Assembly: GCA_051653605.1 (NCBI GenBank)
Contig: JBOFWL010000145.1
Span: 1 to 64,000 of the forward strand
DNA from: JBOFWL01 sp051653605
Lineage (GTDB): Bacteria; Spirochaetota; Brevinematia; Brevinematales; Brevinemataceae
Direction of reading: 5' to 3'
DNA length: 64,000 nucleotides
The notes under the pieces were generated by a model. The model ran no database searches and had not been told where the DNA came from. It worked only from the letters and a program-made list of their open reading frames with translations. Within the stretch, counting starts at the first letter, position 1. Each line of letters starts with the position of its first letter. Shown here one piece after another: positions 50,158-59,539 of this stretch. Made by a program: the position numbers and the translations under genes.

Positions 50158-51069
50158 ATGGCAGAAACAACAAGCAACAGCGTTACATTTTTTTCCAAAA
50201 AAGAGATTGTCTGCCCTTTGTGCAGTTGTTCTTTCCAGAGGGAGGAACTCCAGACGGGTAGAGGCCGTATCAATGCCGGCGATCTAACTCCAGAACTAAG
50301 AAGACTTTACATCCCCACTCAAAAATATGGCGTAGTTAATCCTCTGCTATATCCTTTAGCTGTTTGTCCTCAATGCCTTTTTGCAGGATTGCCCAGCGAT
50401 TTTCAGCGCCTCTCAAACATAGGAAAACAAGATGTTGAGGCTCAAAATCGTCACACCATGATTAAAAAAATTTTTGGCAAAACGATCGACTTCACCGTCA
50501 ATAGAGATATTGCTGCTGGCTTGGCTTCATACGTGCTTGCCTTTATGAGCACCACCCATTTAGAAAAAGATTTCTCCCCCACTCTAAGGCGTGGGTTATA
50601 TGCTCTACGTGCCGCTTGGCTTGCAGGGGATCTCTTTGCCAAATCAGGAGTTTGCCATCTTGGAGACCTCAAGACCGAGCTATATAAGCAATCTCTTCTA
50701 AATTATGAATCTGCTATGGAAAAACAGCTTAAAAACCAAGAGCCTTTCGACGGTTTAGTGTGGATGGGCCCAGATGTAGACACAAATTTTGGCTACGATG
50801 GGGTGATTTATATTATCGGCGTTCTTTTATACAACCAAATTGAGTTTCTCCCCGACGCAGATAAAATTAAACGCATCGAAATGGTTAAACGAAACCTATC
50901 CCGTATTTTTGGAATGGGCAAATCAACCCGCGATAAACCTGAAATTCTCATTAGCTACACTAGAGACCTTTACAACAAGATGAATGCCGACCTCAAGCGC
51001 CTCGAAGAACGTGGCATAGATGTTAGCAGCGCAATGAATATAGAAGGAATGGATAATGTCTCCCTCTAA
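50158..51069 (+). CDS. DUF2225 zinc-binding protein
   Basis: The 303-residue cytoplasmic protein has two Cys pairs, CPLC near residue 20 and CPQC near residue 71, forming a likely zinc knuckle, followed by a mostly helical domain. This is the DUF2225 family, common in spirochaetes and clostridia, with no known function. GGGAGGAG precedes the ATG. It overlaps the following TPR gene by 14 bp, so the pair is coupled. Confidence 0.85.
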   Translation: MAETTSNSVTFFSKKEIVCPLCSCSFQREELQTGRGRINAGDLTPELRRLYIPTQKYGVVNPLLYPLAVCPQCLFAGLPSDFQRLSNIGKQDVEAQNRHTMIKKIFGKTIDFTVNRDIAAGLASYVLAFMSTTHLEKDFSPTLRRGLYALRAAWLAGDLFAKSGVCHLGDLKTELYKQSLLNYESAMEKQLKNQEPFDGLVWMGPDVDTNFGYDGVIYIIGVLLYNQIEFLPDADKIKRIEMVKRNLSRIFGMGKSTRDKPEILISYTRDLYNKMNADLKRLEERGIDVSSAMNIEGMDNVSL

Positions 51070-52969
51070 ATTATTACTAAGTATAGTTTTAATACCATTT
51101 TTGCTTCATGCCATGCCATCGGCTGAAGAAAAAATCCAGAACCTCATCGACAAAGGAGATTATGCTCAGGCTTTTTCTCAACTTAAAATATATCGAGATG
51201 AGTTTCCTTCTGGGTACCAATATTATTCTTTATCAGCGCAGCTTTTATATGCGATGAACAGTTTCTCCGAGGCTTACACCAATATTTATCAAGCAATTGC
51301 TCAAGCTCCTGCCAATCCTACCAATTATCTTATCATGGGCAACACCTTACGCCGGCTTGGAAATAACGCCCATGCCAGAGGAATTTACAATAAAGGCCTC
51401 TCCATTGATGCCAGCTATGGTCAATTATATTTGGAATTAGCTCGGCTTTCCCTTGAAGAACAAAAACTTGCTGAGGCAGAACGATATCTCAAATTAGCAG
51501 AAAATTTTAGCCCCGATTCGTGGTCGACAAGAGTGCTTTCGGCAAAAGTTATGCTGGAAAGAGGGAGAACCAATGAATCAGAACGTGCTTTCTTACAAAT
51601 TGCCAACGCTTACCCTCAAAATATTACTATTCTTGATGAATTAGCCTCTTTTTTTGCTCAGCAGGGAAAATTTGATAAGGCAACCGAGGCCCTCAAAGAA
51701 GCCGAAATGAGATTTGGAGAAAATATTTATCGAAGCCAACTCATCGGAGACTATGCTTTCCGAAGAGGAGCTTTCAACGAGGCTCTTCGTTATTATCAAC
51801 ACGTTAAAAATCTCTTTGGGGGGCAAGTTTTTTCTGGATCAAGCATTGTTAGCTGGAGATTATTTCAACTTTATTCCGCAGAGGGCAATCTCGCTGAGGC
51901 AGAAACAAACCTCCGTAATGCTTTCGAGCAACAGCCAGATAATCAGCTTTATTATTCTGCTTTCATTCATTTTTTAGCTCAAAATTATCCTCCAAACAAT
52001 AGCTATCGGGCAGCCATAGCTTCTTTCACCGATAAACTTGCAGCCAAAGAACGCAATAATGGCTATGGTAATTTTTATCTCTCTCTTATTTATAAATGGG
52101 CCTTGATCGACCCTCTTAACAATAAGCCCTATCAAGAATTAATTAACTTTGCCAAAATTCATAAAAATGAACGCATGACATCAGAGCTTCTTCAGAAAAT
52201 CGTTAGCTTGTCTCCTCAAAACGCCAAAGCTCTTACTACCCTCCGCATGAGAAATCAACTCTCCTCCACGGGGCGACTTGATGATAAAATTGCTCCTATA
52301 TACTCTTACAAAGCGTTGATTTTTGTTGATGACCCTACTCACCAAAGCGCCTTTCATTTTGCCAATGAGTCGAAATTTTATAGCAGCATCTTTTCTCGAA
52401 TGGATATAAGTACTGCTACTGAAAGCTTTTCCCAAGCTAGTCGTGATATTTTTCGAGCAGGAAAATATGGCCTTGTCATTCATGCCGAGGTAAAACCTTC
52501 TGGGGCTCTTGTTAGGGTGTTTGATAAAAAAGGATCCCTTATTCTTAGTCAACTCATGCCGTACAACCCCGAATCATTCACAAAAGATATCCTTGCCATT
52601 CTACGCTCCATCAATAATATGCTCCCTCCCATTGCTTATTTTGAGCAACGGCTTCCGAATAATATCTTTCGCGTAAGCATCGGCGAGCATGAAGGCGTTA
52701 AATCTGGTGATATCCTTAATATTTACGACAAAAATTTCTCCATACTTGGTCAAATGACCGTGACCGAGGCTCAAGCATTCCGTTCTTCTGCCTCTATCAA
52801 CCCTGGAAAAGCAATCTCTCTTGGCGACGGTAGCGATTTTTTTATTACTCCTGCTGATTCAAACTACACTATTGCCCCGAATCGTCTTTTTATACCCGAA
52901 TCTCTCTCAAACTTCTCGATAGACCCCTTTGATAAAAATAACACAGATTTAGAAAAGCTTAGTTTTTAA
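51056..52969 (+). CDS. secreted TPR protein
   Basis: A signal peptide (LLLSIVLIPFLLHAMPSA) precedes about 10 TPR units in residues 25-330. The C-terminal 200 residues form a mixed domain with YSYKALIFVDDPTHQSAFHFA and VRVFDKKGSLILSQLMPYNPE, ending in a beta-rich segment (NIFRVSIGEHEGVKSGDILNIYDKNF) like a small barrel. It is probably periplasmic. Overlap with DUF2225 and a 23-nt gap to the ATP-grasp gene place it in one transcription unit. Function is unknown. Confidence 0.8.
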   Translation: MSPSKLLLSIVLIPFLLHAMPSAEEKIQNLIDKGDYAQAFSQLKIYRDEFPSGYQYYSLSAQLLYAMNSFSEAYTNIYQAIAQAPANPTNYLIMGNTLRRLGNNAHARGIYNKGLSIDASYGQLYLELARLSLEEQKLAEAERYLKLAENFSPDSWSTRVLSAKVMLERGRTNESERAFLQIANAYPQNITILDELASFFAQQGKFDKATEALKEAEMRFGENIYRSQLIGDYAFRRGAFNEALRYYQHVKNLFGGQVFSGSSIVSWRLFQLYSAEGNLAEAETNLRNAFEQQPDNQLYYSAFIHFLAQNYPPNNSYRAAIASFTDKLAAKERNNGYGNFYLSLIYKWALIDPLNNKPYQELINFAKIHKNERMTSELLQKIVSLSPQNAKALTTLRMRNQLSSTGRLDDKIAPIYSYKALIFVDDPTHQSAFHFANESKFYSSIFSRMDISTATESFSQASRDIFRAGKYGLVIHAEVKPSGALVRVFDKKGSLILSQLMPYNPESFTKDILAILRSINNMLPPIAYFEQRLPNNIFRVSIGEHEGVKSGDILNIYDKNFSILGQMTVTEAQAFRSSASINPGKAISLGDGSDFFITPADSNYTIAPNRLFIPESLSNFSIDPFDKNNTDLEKLSF

Positions 52970-52992
52970 GTTTACAATAAATAGAGGATGAA

Positions 52993-55023
52993 ATGGAAAA
53001 ACGCATCGTTATTATTGGTGCCGGTGAACTGCAGGTGCCGATCATCCGCACCGCTCAAGAAATGGGTATTTACACCATTGTTGTCGATCGCAACCCCGAT
53101 AGCCCAGGGTTTGAGTATGCCTCGCTACGCGTACTTGCCGACACCTTAAACCCCGAAGAAGTACTCACGGCTATCGCCCCTTATGGAACCCCTCAAGGCG
53201 TTCTTACATCCGGAACCGATGCCTCATTAACCGTTGCTAAAGTTGCCGAAAAATATCATCTTGTTGGGCACTCCGTAGAAGCCGCCGAAGCCTGCACTGA
53301 TAAAGTTAAAATGCGTCAAATACTTCAAAAATCTGGAGTTAGCGTCCCTGAATTCTATCCCGTATCAAGCCTAGAAGAAGCTAAAGAGGCTTTCTTCAAA
53401 CTGGGGGGGAAAGCCGTTGTTAAGCCTTCTAAAAGTATGGGCGCACGTGGGGTTTCTTTGGCCTCTAATGAGCAACAACTAGTAGAAGCTTTTAATCTTG
53501 CTTGGCAATATGCTTCCAATTCTCAACAGGTTTTGATAGAAGATTTTAGAGAAGGTAAAGAAATAAGCGTCGATGCGCTCGTTATCAATAATACCATTAC
53601 CATTACAGGGGTCGCCGATCGCATTATCGAACTCTCCCCCTACTTTGTGGAAACGGGGCATATTCTTCCTTCATCACTTCCCTCGGAAACCATTGAGGCT
53701 GCTTTACTTTTATTCAGAGATGCGATTAAGGCTCTTGGATTAAGCGCGGGCGCCGCTAAAGGTGATATTAAAATAACACGATCTGGCCCCGTTATTATAG
53801 AGATTGCCGCTCGCCTTAGTGGTGGGTTCATGTCGGCCTACACTTTCCCGCTGGCAACGGGTATTAACCTCAATCAATGGATGATCAAACTCGCACTGTC
53901 CGAACCCCTTCCTTTATTGAAACCAACGCTAAATAAGGTTGCCGTTGAACGAGCCATCATCGCTCCAGCCGGTAAAATTAAAAATATCATCGTACCTGAA
54001 GGCCTCGACATCGCTCATCTTTCAATCCGAAGAAAAATCGGTGATGTTCTCCCTCAACCTAAAAATAATCTTGATAAAATTGGAAACGTGATCGTTGTAG
54101 GGACATCAAAAAAAGACGCCTTACAAAAAGCTAATAAAGTATTGAGAAATATAAAGATAGATATAGAAACAGAGCCAGCACCTATTAAACCTATCGCCGA
54201 TGAAATTTCTTACTTGCCTAAATATAGGCTCATCCCTCAATATATTCACCACGTGCATCAGGGAAACACTAGCTATAACATGCAAGGTATTCATTGCCGG
54301 ATACCTGTATTTCCTTATATATCATCAGATTTGATAAATATTGAGCAAGCAAATAGCATCCTTAAGGGGGCTTTCTATGCGGAGACATTTGGATTTGTTA
54401 GTGGGGTGAATTGTAATGATTTGATTCTTCAAAATTTTGGGCATGGAGTTGCTTTAGCAAACCCTTCAACAGAAAGCGAGTACACATACCAAAAACTAGA
54501 GGAAGCTATTGAATTTGGAGCTTTAGGCACGGGAATAACCCTCGAAGGCACTGATGTAAGAGGAAATATTCATTATTCCTCTCAAAGTGAAGACAATATT
54601 AAGAGTTTTTCGTCAATTTCTCCTCAATTTTTTGTTGTAAAAGGGATTTTATCCGTATCAGATGCTCTTCTTGCCGTTAAAAATGGGGCTACTCACCTTA
54701 TTATTTCAAGTAGGAAAGAAGGTTCTGGGTTTTTCGCCTCTGCAGTCGATATGCTTTCGTCAATCAGGGAGGCTGTTAATAGCAGAATTACTGTTCTTGT
54801 TGAGATACCCTCTGCAACCCCTGCCGATATCATAAAATGTTTGATTTTAGGTGCTAACGGCGTTATTATACCCCATCATCTTATTCCATCATCTAGTTCT
54901 CAAGAGGTTTTTTCTTATTTTTCCGACTTACAAGTGCAACTTGAACAGCTATTGCCCATTTTTGGCGTCAATAATATCAATATGCTTCAAGGAAGACACA
55001 ATCTTCTATTAAATATGATGTAA
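52993..55023 (+). CDS. ATP-grasp protein fused to a degenerate FMN-dehydrogenase-like barrel
   Basis: Residues 1-400 are a carbamoyl-phosphate-synthase-like ATP-grasp enzyme: pre-ATP domain RIVIIGAGELQVPIIRTAQEMG, grasp motifs GGKAVVKPSKSMGARGVS and VIIEIAARLSGGF. Residues about 405-676 resemble FMN-dependent alpha-hydroxyacid dehydrogenases: PKYRLIPQYIHHV near 406 and VVKGILSVSDALLAVKNGATHLIISS near 550. The family's catalytic SNHGGR reads SSRKEG (about 571), and the FMN-phosphate DGGxRxGxD reads VEIPSATPAD, so that half is probably inactive. The substrate is unknown. RBS is AGAGGA. Confidence 0.82.
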   Translation: MEKRIVIIGAGELQVPIIRTAQEMGIYTIVVDRNPDSPGFEYASLRVLADTLNPEEVLTAIAPYGTPQGVLTSGTDASLTVAKVAEKYHLVGHSVEAAEACTDKVKMRQILQKSGVSVPEFYPVSSLEEAKEAFFKLGGKAVVKPSKSMGARGVSLASNEQQLVEAFNLAWQYASNSQQVLIEDFREGKEISVDALVINNTITITGVADRIIELSPYFVETGHILPSSLPSETIEAALLLFRDAIKALGLSAGAAKGDIKITRSGPVIIEIAARLSGGFMSAYTFPLATGINLNQWMIKLALSEPLPLLKPTLNKVAVERAIIAPAGKIKNIIVPEGLDIAHLSIRRKIGDVLPQPKNNLDKIGNVIVVGTSKKDALQKANKVLRNIKIDIETEPAPIKPIADEISYLPKYRLIPQYIHHVHQGNTSYNMQGIHCRIPVFPYISSDLINIEQANSILKGAFYAETFGFVSGVNCNDLILQNFGHGVALANPSTESEYTYQKLEEAIEFGALGTGITLEGTDVRGNIHYSSQSEDNIKSFSSISPQFFVVKGILSVSDALLAVKNGATHLIISSRKEGSGFFASAVDMLSSIREAVNSRITVLVEIPSATPADIIKCLILGANGVIIPHHLIPSSSSQEVFSYFSDLQVQLEQLLPIFGVNNINMLQGRHNLLLNMM

Positions 55024-55049
55024 AAAACACCCCTTTAAGGGGTGTTTTT
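55023..55049. terminator. bidirectional intrinsic terminator
   Basis: Stem AAAAACACCCC/GGGGTGTTTTT with a 5-nt loop serves the ATP-grasp gene and the convergent surE. Confidence 0.92.
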
Positions 55050-55827
55050 AGTGTTGTAATTGTAAATCTTCAAGGAAACGAAGCTTTTCTTGCACTTCTT
55101 CGTTAAGAATAACTCCACTATGGAGCGCCGATACCACAATATAACCTTGATAAAGCCAATTTGCATCCGACGTATCATCATTAGGATGGACACTTTTAGT
55201 GCCCGCATAATTTACGTATTTTGTACCTTTTTTATCAACTTCGGTGATATTCATATCAAAAGTTTGCCGACTAAGCGTTGCGAGTTTTATCCCCTTTGCC
55301 TGTGTTGTTGCTGGAAAATTAATATTGTAGATAAGATCCTTAATATGAAAAAGCTCTCGAGGCATTGCTTCGATAATTTGACGAGCATAAGATGCCGACG
55401 TTTTAAAGAAAACGCTATTTCGTTCTAGATCATCATCTAAAACTTGCTGTGAAAGCGCTACCCCACAAAGATCAAAGAAAGTCCCTTCTCTTGTTGCGCC
55501 AACGGTACCAGAATAGAATATATCTCGACCTATATTAACTCCAAAATTAATTCCAGAAATAAGCAAATCAAAGGTGCCAATATCAGGAAAAAGGTGATTA
55601 ATACCAATTTTTACACAATCTGCAGGGGTGCCATCTAGGGCATATCCCTTTACATCACGTAATTTAACTAGCTCGAGATTATCTTGGTAGGTGATTGCGT
55701 GACTAAATGCACTTTTATGATTAAGCGGTGCACACATGCGAACATCATAGTTAGATGCAAACTCTTGATAAACCGTATTAATGCCTATAGCATCATATCC
55801 GTCATCATTTGAAAATAAAATTTTCAT
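55048..55827 (-). CDS. surE: 5'/3'-nucleotidase SurE
   Basis: SurE is a metal-dependent nucleoside monophosphatase active in stationary phase. Signature segments are FSNDDGYDAIGI, GTPADCVKIGIN, SGINFGVNIG and YSGTVGATREG, which carry the metal ligands (Asp, Asp, Ser, Asn). The length of 259 is typical. It is the third gene of a dnaN-CBS-surE unit with gaps of 6 and 16 nt. Confidence 0.96.
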   Translation of the reverse strand: MKILFSNDDGYDAIGINTVYQEFASNYDVRMCAPLNHKSAFSHAITYQDNLELVKLRDVKGYALDGTPADCVKIGINHLFPDIGTFDLLISGINFGVNIGRDIFYSGTVGATREGTFFDLCGVALSQQVLDDDLERNSVFFKTSASYARQIIEAMPRELFHIKDLIYNINFPATTQAKGIKLATLSRQTFDMNITEVDKKGTKYVNYAGTKSVHPNDDTSDANWLYQGYIVVSALHSGVILNEEVQEKLRFLEDLQLQH

Positions 55828-55843
55828 TGTTTCTCCTACGATA

Positions 55844-56545
55844 TTACTTCTTATGGACAGAAAGTTCGATCAATTTAGGGCCTTGCGCCTTAGTAACTTG
55901 AATCTTATATGATTCTTCCTCCCAAGTTTCTCCCTCGGAAGGAACACGCCCTAATTGTTGCATGATATATCCGCCAATAGTGTCACAATCATCGCTATTA
56001 AAGGCAGTTCGAAACTGCGTATTGAAGTCTTCAAGTTCCATTCTGGGATCAACAGAATAGACCCCCTGACCATGACGTTGTGCAGTATAATTTTCTTCGC
56101 TAGGGTCAAATTCTCCCTCAATGCCTCCAAGCACAGATTCTAGGATATCTTCCATCGTGATAATCCCACGAACAGATCCGTGCTCATCTACAACAATAGC
56201 AAAGTGTGTTTTATGTTGATTGAATTCTTTGAAAAGCTCATCTAATTTTTTATTCTCAGAGATAACCAGTGGCTTATTGAGATATTCCCGCAGAGAAAAA
56301 TTTTCCTGCGAGGCAAAAAGCAGGCTACGAATATGCAAAATGCCTACTATATCATCTATTCCTTCGTCATAGACGGGAAAACGTGAAAAACCTGTTTCCT
56401 TGACAGTAGCTAAAACCGTTTCCCATGTTGCATCTAATTCAAAAAGTTCCGTCTGAGAAATAGGCGTAAGTACATCCTCCGCCTTAAAGTGAGCCAGTAC
56501 CCCTAAAAAGTGTATCCTTTCCTGCTCTGAATAACCATCTTCCAT
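55844..56545 (-). CDS. CBS-pair CorC/HlyC-like protein
   Basis: Two CBS domains (residues about 35-145: VLTPISQTELFELDATWETVLATVKETGFSRFPVYD, and FAIVVDEHGSVRGIITMEDILESVLGGI) are followed by the CorC_HlyC domain (YSVDPRMELEDFNTQF...DCDTIGGYIMQQLGRVPSEGE). The membrane DUF21 domain of larger relatives is missing, as in E. coli CorC, so a soluble partner in magnesium/cobalt efflux is likely. It lies between dnaN and surE in one unit. Confidence 0.9.
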   Translation of the reverse strand: MEDGYSEQERIHFLGVLAHFKAEDVLTPISQTELFELDATWETVLATVKETGFSRFPVYDEGIDDIVGILHIRSLLFASQENFSLREYLNKPLVISENKKLDELFKEFNQHKTHFAIVVDEHGSVRGIITMEDILESVLGGIEGEFDPSEENYTAQRHGQGVYSVDPRMELEDFNTQFRTAFNSDDCDTIGGYIMQQLGRVPSEGETWEEESYKIQVTKAQGPKLIELSVHKK

Positions 56546-56551
56546 TGTAAA

Positions 56552-57664
56552 CTAGACCTTCATTGGCATTGTTATATATTCGTAATCACTATCACCCGCC
56601 GGCATCATTAGAATAGGGCTGGTTGATGAGTTAACAGATAGTAGAACTTTTTTGCCTTGCACAACTTTAAGAAAGTCTGTTATTGAACGGTGATTCACCG
56701 CTACTGATACAGGTTCGCCAGAGTATTCTACTTCTATAATATCTTTTGCGTCCCCATGCACGATAGCTCCAGAGATCGTAAGCCCATCCGATGCTATATC
56801 CAATTTGAGCTTACCAGAATCATTATCCGACATAATTGCAATGCGTTGGAGGCTTGATGAAAGCGCCGATGCATCGAGAGTAAGAATATGCGCACTTTGA
56901 GATGGAATAACATCTCTATAATTAGGGAATTTTCCTTCGACTAAATTAGAGAATACATAGACTTTATCAATTTTGAAAAACGCTTGCCCGTCTCTAACGG
57001 AAAATAGCGCATCTCCTGATGTCAAGGTGTCTGATAATGTTTTCATAATACGCTGAGGCACGATCAACTCCGATGCCACCTCCCCTACTTTTTCTTCGTA
57101 GGGCTTTGTGATTACAGCTAGGCGTTTTCCATCCGTTGTAACAAAGGAAATCAGCCCTTCTGCACTTTCTCTTATATAAGTGCCTGTAAACGCAATTTGT
57201 GCAGCATCCGTAGATACAGCAAATTCTGTACTATTAATAAGCTCTCGCAAGGTTCCTTGATTAAGGCGAATATAGCTATCCCAATTAAATTCTTTAAATG
57301 TAGGATAGGTATCTGCACTAACTCCATGGAGACGGAAAATAGGGTGTTTCTGCCCTTCCGGAGCTATAACAACCTCTAATTGCCCTTCTTTTTGTTCAAA
57401 TATGATTGTATCACTGGGAATATTTCGCACAATTTCTAATAATTTCTTGGAAAGAAGACTTATCTTTCCAGCTTCGCTCACGTTAACCTGAGTTTCTATT
57501 TTTACCCCATGCTCGCCATTATAGCTAAGCAGGATCAACTGCCCATCATTATGCACTTCTAGGTAGACATTAAGCAAGATGCTAAGTGGTGTTCGTGGAT
57601 TAATAATAGAATCAGCTGTAACTAGAGCCTTTAAAAACTCGTCTTTATTGACGCTAAACTTCAT
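56552..57664 (-). CDS. dnaN: DNA polymerase III sliding clamp (beta subunit)
   Basis: The clamp encircles DNA and tethers polymerase III. The start MKFSVNKDEFLKALVTADSIINPRTPLSILLNV and the end SPILMMPAGDSDYEYITMPMKV (compare the usual P.......Y.VMPMRL) are diagnostic, with three topologically equal domains in 370 residues. The ATG at 57664 fits the family; the longer in-frame start at 57727 would lie at the -35 box. dnaA is about 53 kb away rather than adjacent. Confidence 0.96.
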   Translation of the reverse strand: MKFSVNKDEFLKALVTADSIINPRTPLSILLNVYLEVHNDGQLILLSYNGEHGVKIETQVNVSEAGKISLLSKKLLEIVRNIPSDTIIFEQKEGQLEVVIAPEGQKHPIFRLHGVSADTYPTFKEFNWDSYIRLNQGTLRELINSTEFAVSTDAAQIAFTGTYIRESAEGLISFVTTDGKRLAVITKPYEEKVGEVASELIVPQRIMKTLSDTLTSGDALFSVRDGQAFFKIDKVYVFSNLVEGKFPNYRDVIPSQSAHILTLDASALSSSLQRIAIMSDNDSGKLKLDIASDGLTISGAIVHGDAKDIIEVEYSGEPVSVAVNHRSITDFLKVVQGKKVLLSVNSSTSPILMMPAGDSDYEYITMPMKV

Positions 57665-57698
57665 GTCTGGGGTCTCCCTCAAATAGTTATACAGTCTT

Positions 57699-57727
57699 AT
57701 ATTACATTTTTTTTTGAAAAATTGCAA
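57699..57727 (-). promoter_or_regulatory. dnaN promoter
   Basis: Minus strand -35 TTGCAA (57722-57727), 17-nt spacer, -10 TAATAT (57699-57704). Confidence 0.78.
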
Positions 57728-57745
57728 GGTTTTTTTTAAAAATAA

Positions 57746-57772
57746 AATCCCTCGCCATTACAGCGAGGGATT
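57746..57772 (-). terminator. groEL terminator
   Basis: Stem AATCCCTCGC/GCGAGGGATT with a 7-nt loop followed on the minus strand by TTATTTTT. Confidence 0.9.
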
Positions 57773-57783
57773 ATTTTAGGGTT

Positions 57784-59430
57784 TTACATCATTCCGCCCA
57801 TTCCACCCATTCCACCCATGCCTCCGGGCATAGCTGGTGCAGCAGAACCAGCAGGTTCTGGTTTATCAGTAACCATTACTTCTGTTGTGAGTAACATTCC
57901 GGCAATAGACGCTGCATTTTGCAATGCTGTTCTTGTAACTTTTGCAGGATCCACAATACCATAACGAAGCATATTCACCCATTTATCGGTAAGAGCGTTA
58001 TATCCTAAGCCTGTTTTGGACTCGCGTGCACGCATTACAACAACAGACCCGTCAACACCTGCGTTTTCCGCAATATGTTTCATAGGTGCTTCGATAGCTT
58101 TACGGATAATATTGATACCAACTGTTTCTTCTTCGTTAATACCTTTCACAAGGCGAAGGCTGTTCTGGATCTTAATAAATGCCAAACCGCCTCCAGGAAC
58201 AATCCCTTCATCAACAGCTGCTTTTGTTGCACTAAGAGCATCTTGCACTCTATCTTTTTTCTCTTTAAGTTCTACTTCTGTAGCAGCACCCACTTTAATA
58301 AGTGCAACTCCGCCAGCTAATTTTGCTTTACGTTCGTTAAGTTTTTCTGTATCATAATCGGAGGTGGATTCTTTAATAGCCGCATCAATTTGAGCAACAC
58401 GACCCTTAATAGCAGCCTTATCACCTGCTCCATCAACAATTGTTGTGTTCTCTTTATCAACACGCACAAGACGTGCACGTCCAAGCATCGTAATATCAGC
58501 TTGTTCAAGTTTCATTCCTTTATCTTCGCTGATAACTTGTCCGCCTGTGAGAACCGCGATGTCTTCCAACATTGCTTTACGGCGATCACCAAATGCAGGT
58601 GCTTTAACCGCAACAACGTTGAGAGTTCCTCGGAGTCTGTTAACAATTAAGGTTGCAAGTGCTTCGCCTTCAACATCTTCCGCGATGATGAGGAGAGGCT
58701 TGCTTTGTTTGAGGATGCTTTCGAGAAGTGGCACGATATCTTTTAATGATGCGATTTTTTTATCAAAAAGCAAGATATAGGGGTTTTCCAATTCAGCAAC
58801 CAATGTTTCGGCATTAGTAGCCATGTAAGGTGATAAATATCCACGATCAAACTGCATTCCTTCGACAACATCAACAAAAGTATCCATTGCTTTGGAATCT
58901 TCTACAGTAATAACACCAGATTTCCCTACTCTTTCCATTGCATCAGCGATAATTGCCCCAATTTCTGGGTCGTTATTTGCTGAAATTGTAGCAACGTGTC
59001 GGATTTGCTCGGCAGTATCTACAGGCTTAGAGATTTTTTTGATCTCTGCTACAAGTCGATCTACTGCTTTATCCATTCCTCTTTTAATAAGAGTTGGGTT
59101 TGAACCTGCTGTAACATTTTTGAAGCCTTCTTTAATAATAGCGTAAGCCAACACTGTAGCTGTTGTTGTACCATCACCAGCAATATCGTTGGTTTTTGTA
59201 GCAACCTCACGCACCAATTGAGCTCCCATGTTCTCAAATTTATCTTCAAGCTCAATTTCTTTTGCAACTGTAACACCATCTTTGGTGATATGAGGTGCTC
59301 CATATTTTTTATCGATGACAACATTTCTACCCTTAGGCCCTAGTGTTGTCCCAACAGCTTTCGCAAGTTTTTCTACTCCAATAAGCATTTTTTGTTGTGC
59401 TTCTGAAGAAAAGAGTAAATCTTTAGCCAT
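57784..59430 (-). CDS. groEL: 60-kDa chaperonin GroEL
   Basis: GroEL folds proteins in an ATP-driven double ring. Family segments include KDLLFSSEAQQKML, TLGPKGRNVVIDKKYGAP, GDGTTTATVLA, AVKAPAFGDRRKAML and the GGM-repeat tail (PGGMGGMGGMGGMM). At 548 residues it is normal. AAGGAG precedes the ATG. No groES is next to it, and no CIRCE inverted repeat (TTAGCACTC-N9-GAGTGCTAA) occurs in the 109 bp upstream, so HrcA control is not evident. A minus-strand TATAAT lies about 50 bp upstream with a poor -35. Confidence 0.97.
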   Translation of the reverse strand: MAKDLLFSSEAQQKMLIGVEKLAKAVGTTLGPKGRNVVIDKKYGAPHITKDGVTVAKEIELEDKFENMGAQLVREVATKTNDIAGDGTTTATVLAYAIIKEGFKNVTAGSNPTLIKRGMDKAVDRLVAEIKKISKPVDTAEQIRHVATISANNDPEIGAIIADAMERVGKSGVITVEDSKAMDTFVDVVEGMQFDRGYLSPYMATNAETLVAELENPYILLFDKKIASLKDIVPLLESILKQSKPLLIIAEDVEGEALATLIVNRLRGTLNVVAVKAPAFGDRRKAMLEDIAVLTGGQVISEDKGMKLEQADITMLGRARLVRVDKENTTIVDGAGDKAAIKGRVAQIDAAIKESTSDYDTEKLNERKAKLAGGVALIKVGAATEVELKEKKDRVQDALSATKAAVDEGIVPGGGLAFIKIQNSLRLVKGINEEETVGINIIRKAIEAPMKHIAENAGVDGSVVVMRARESKTGLGYNALTDKWVNMLRYGIVDPAKVTRTALQNAASIAGMLLTTEVMVTDKPEPAGSAAPAMPGGMGGMGGMGGMM

Positions 59431-59539
59431 AAAAGACTCCTTATGTGTATAATTTATGATTTTTATTATTTTTTTGACAATATTATAGCCGTTTTTTCAC
59501 AGTTATATATCATATATAGCAAATTTCATGCCATTTACA

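Noticed and set aside
59431..59539. CIRCE element upstream of groEL
   Set aside because: No TTAGCACTC/GAGTGCTAA inverted repeat is present.
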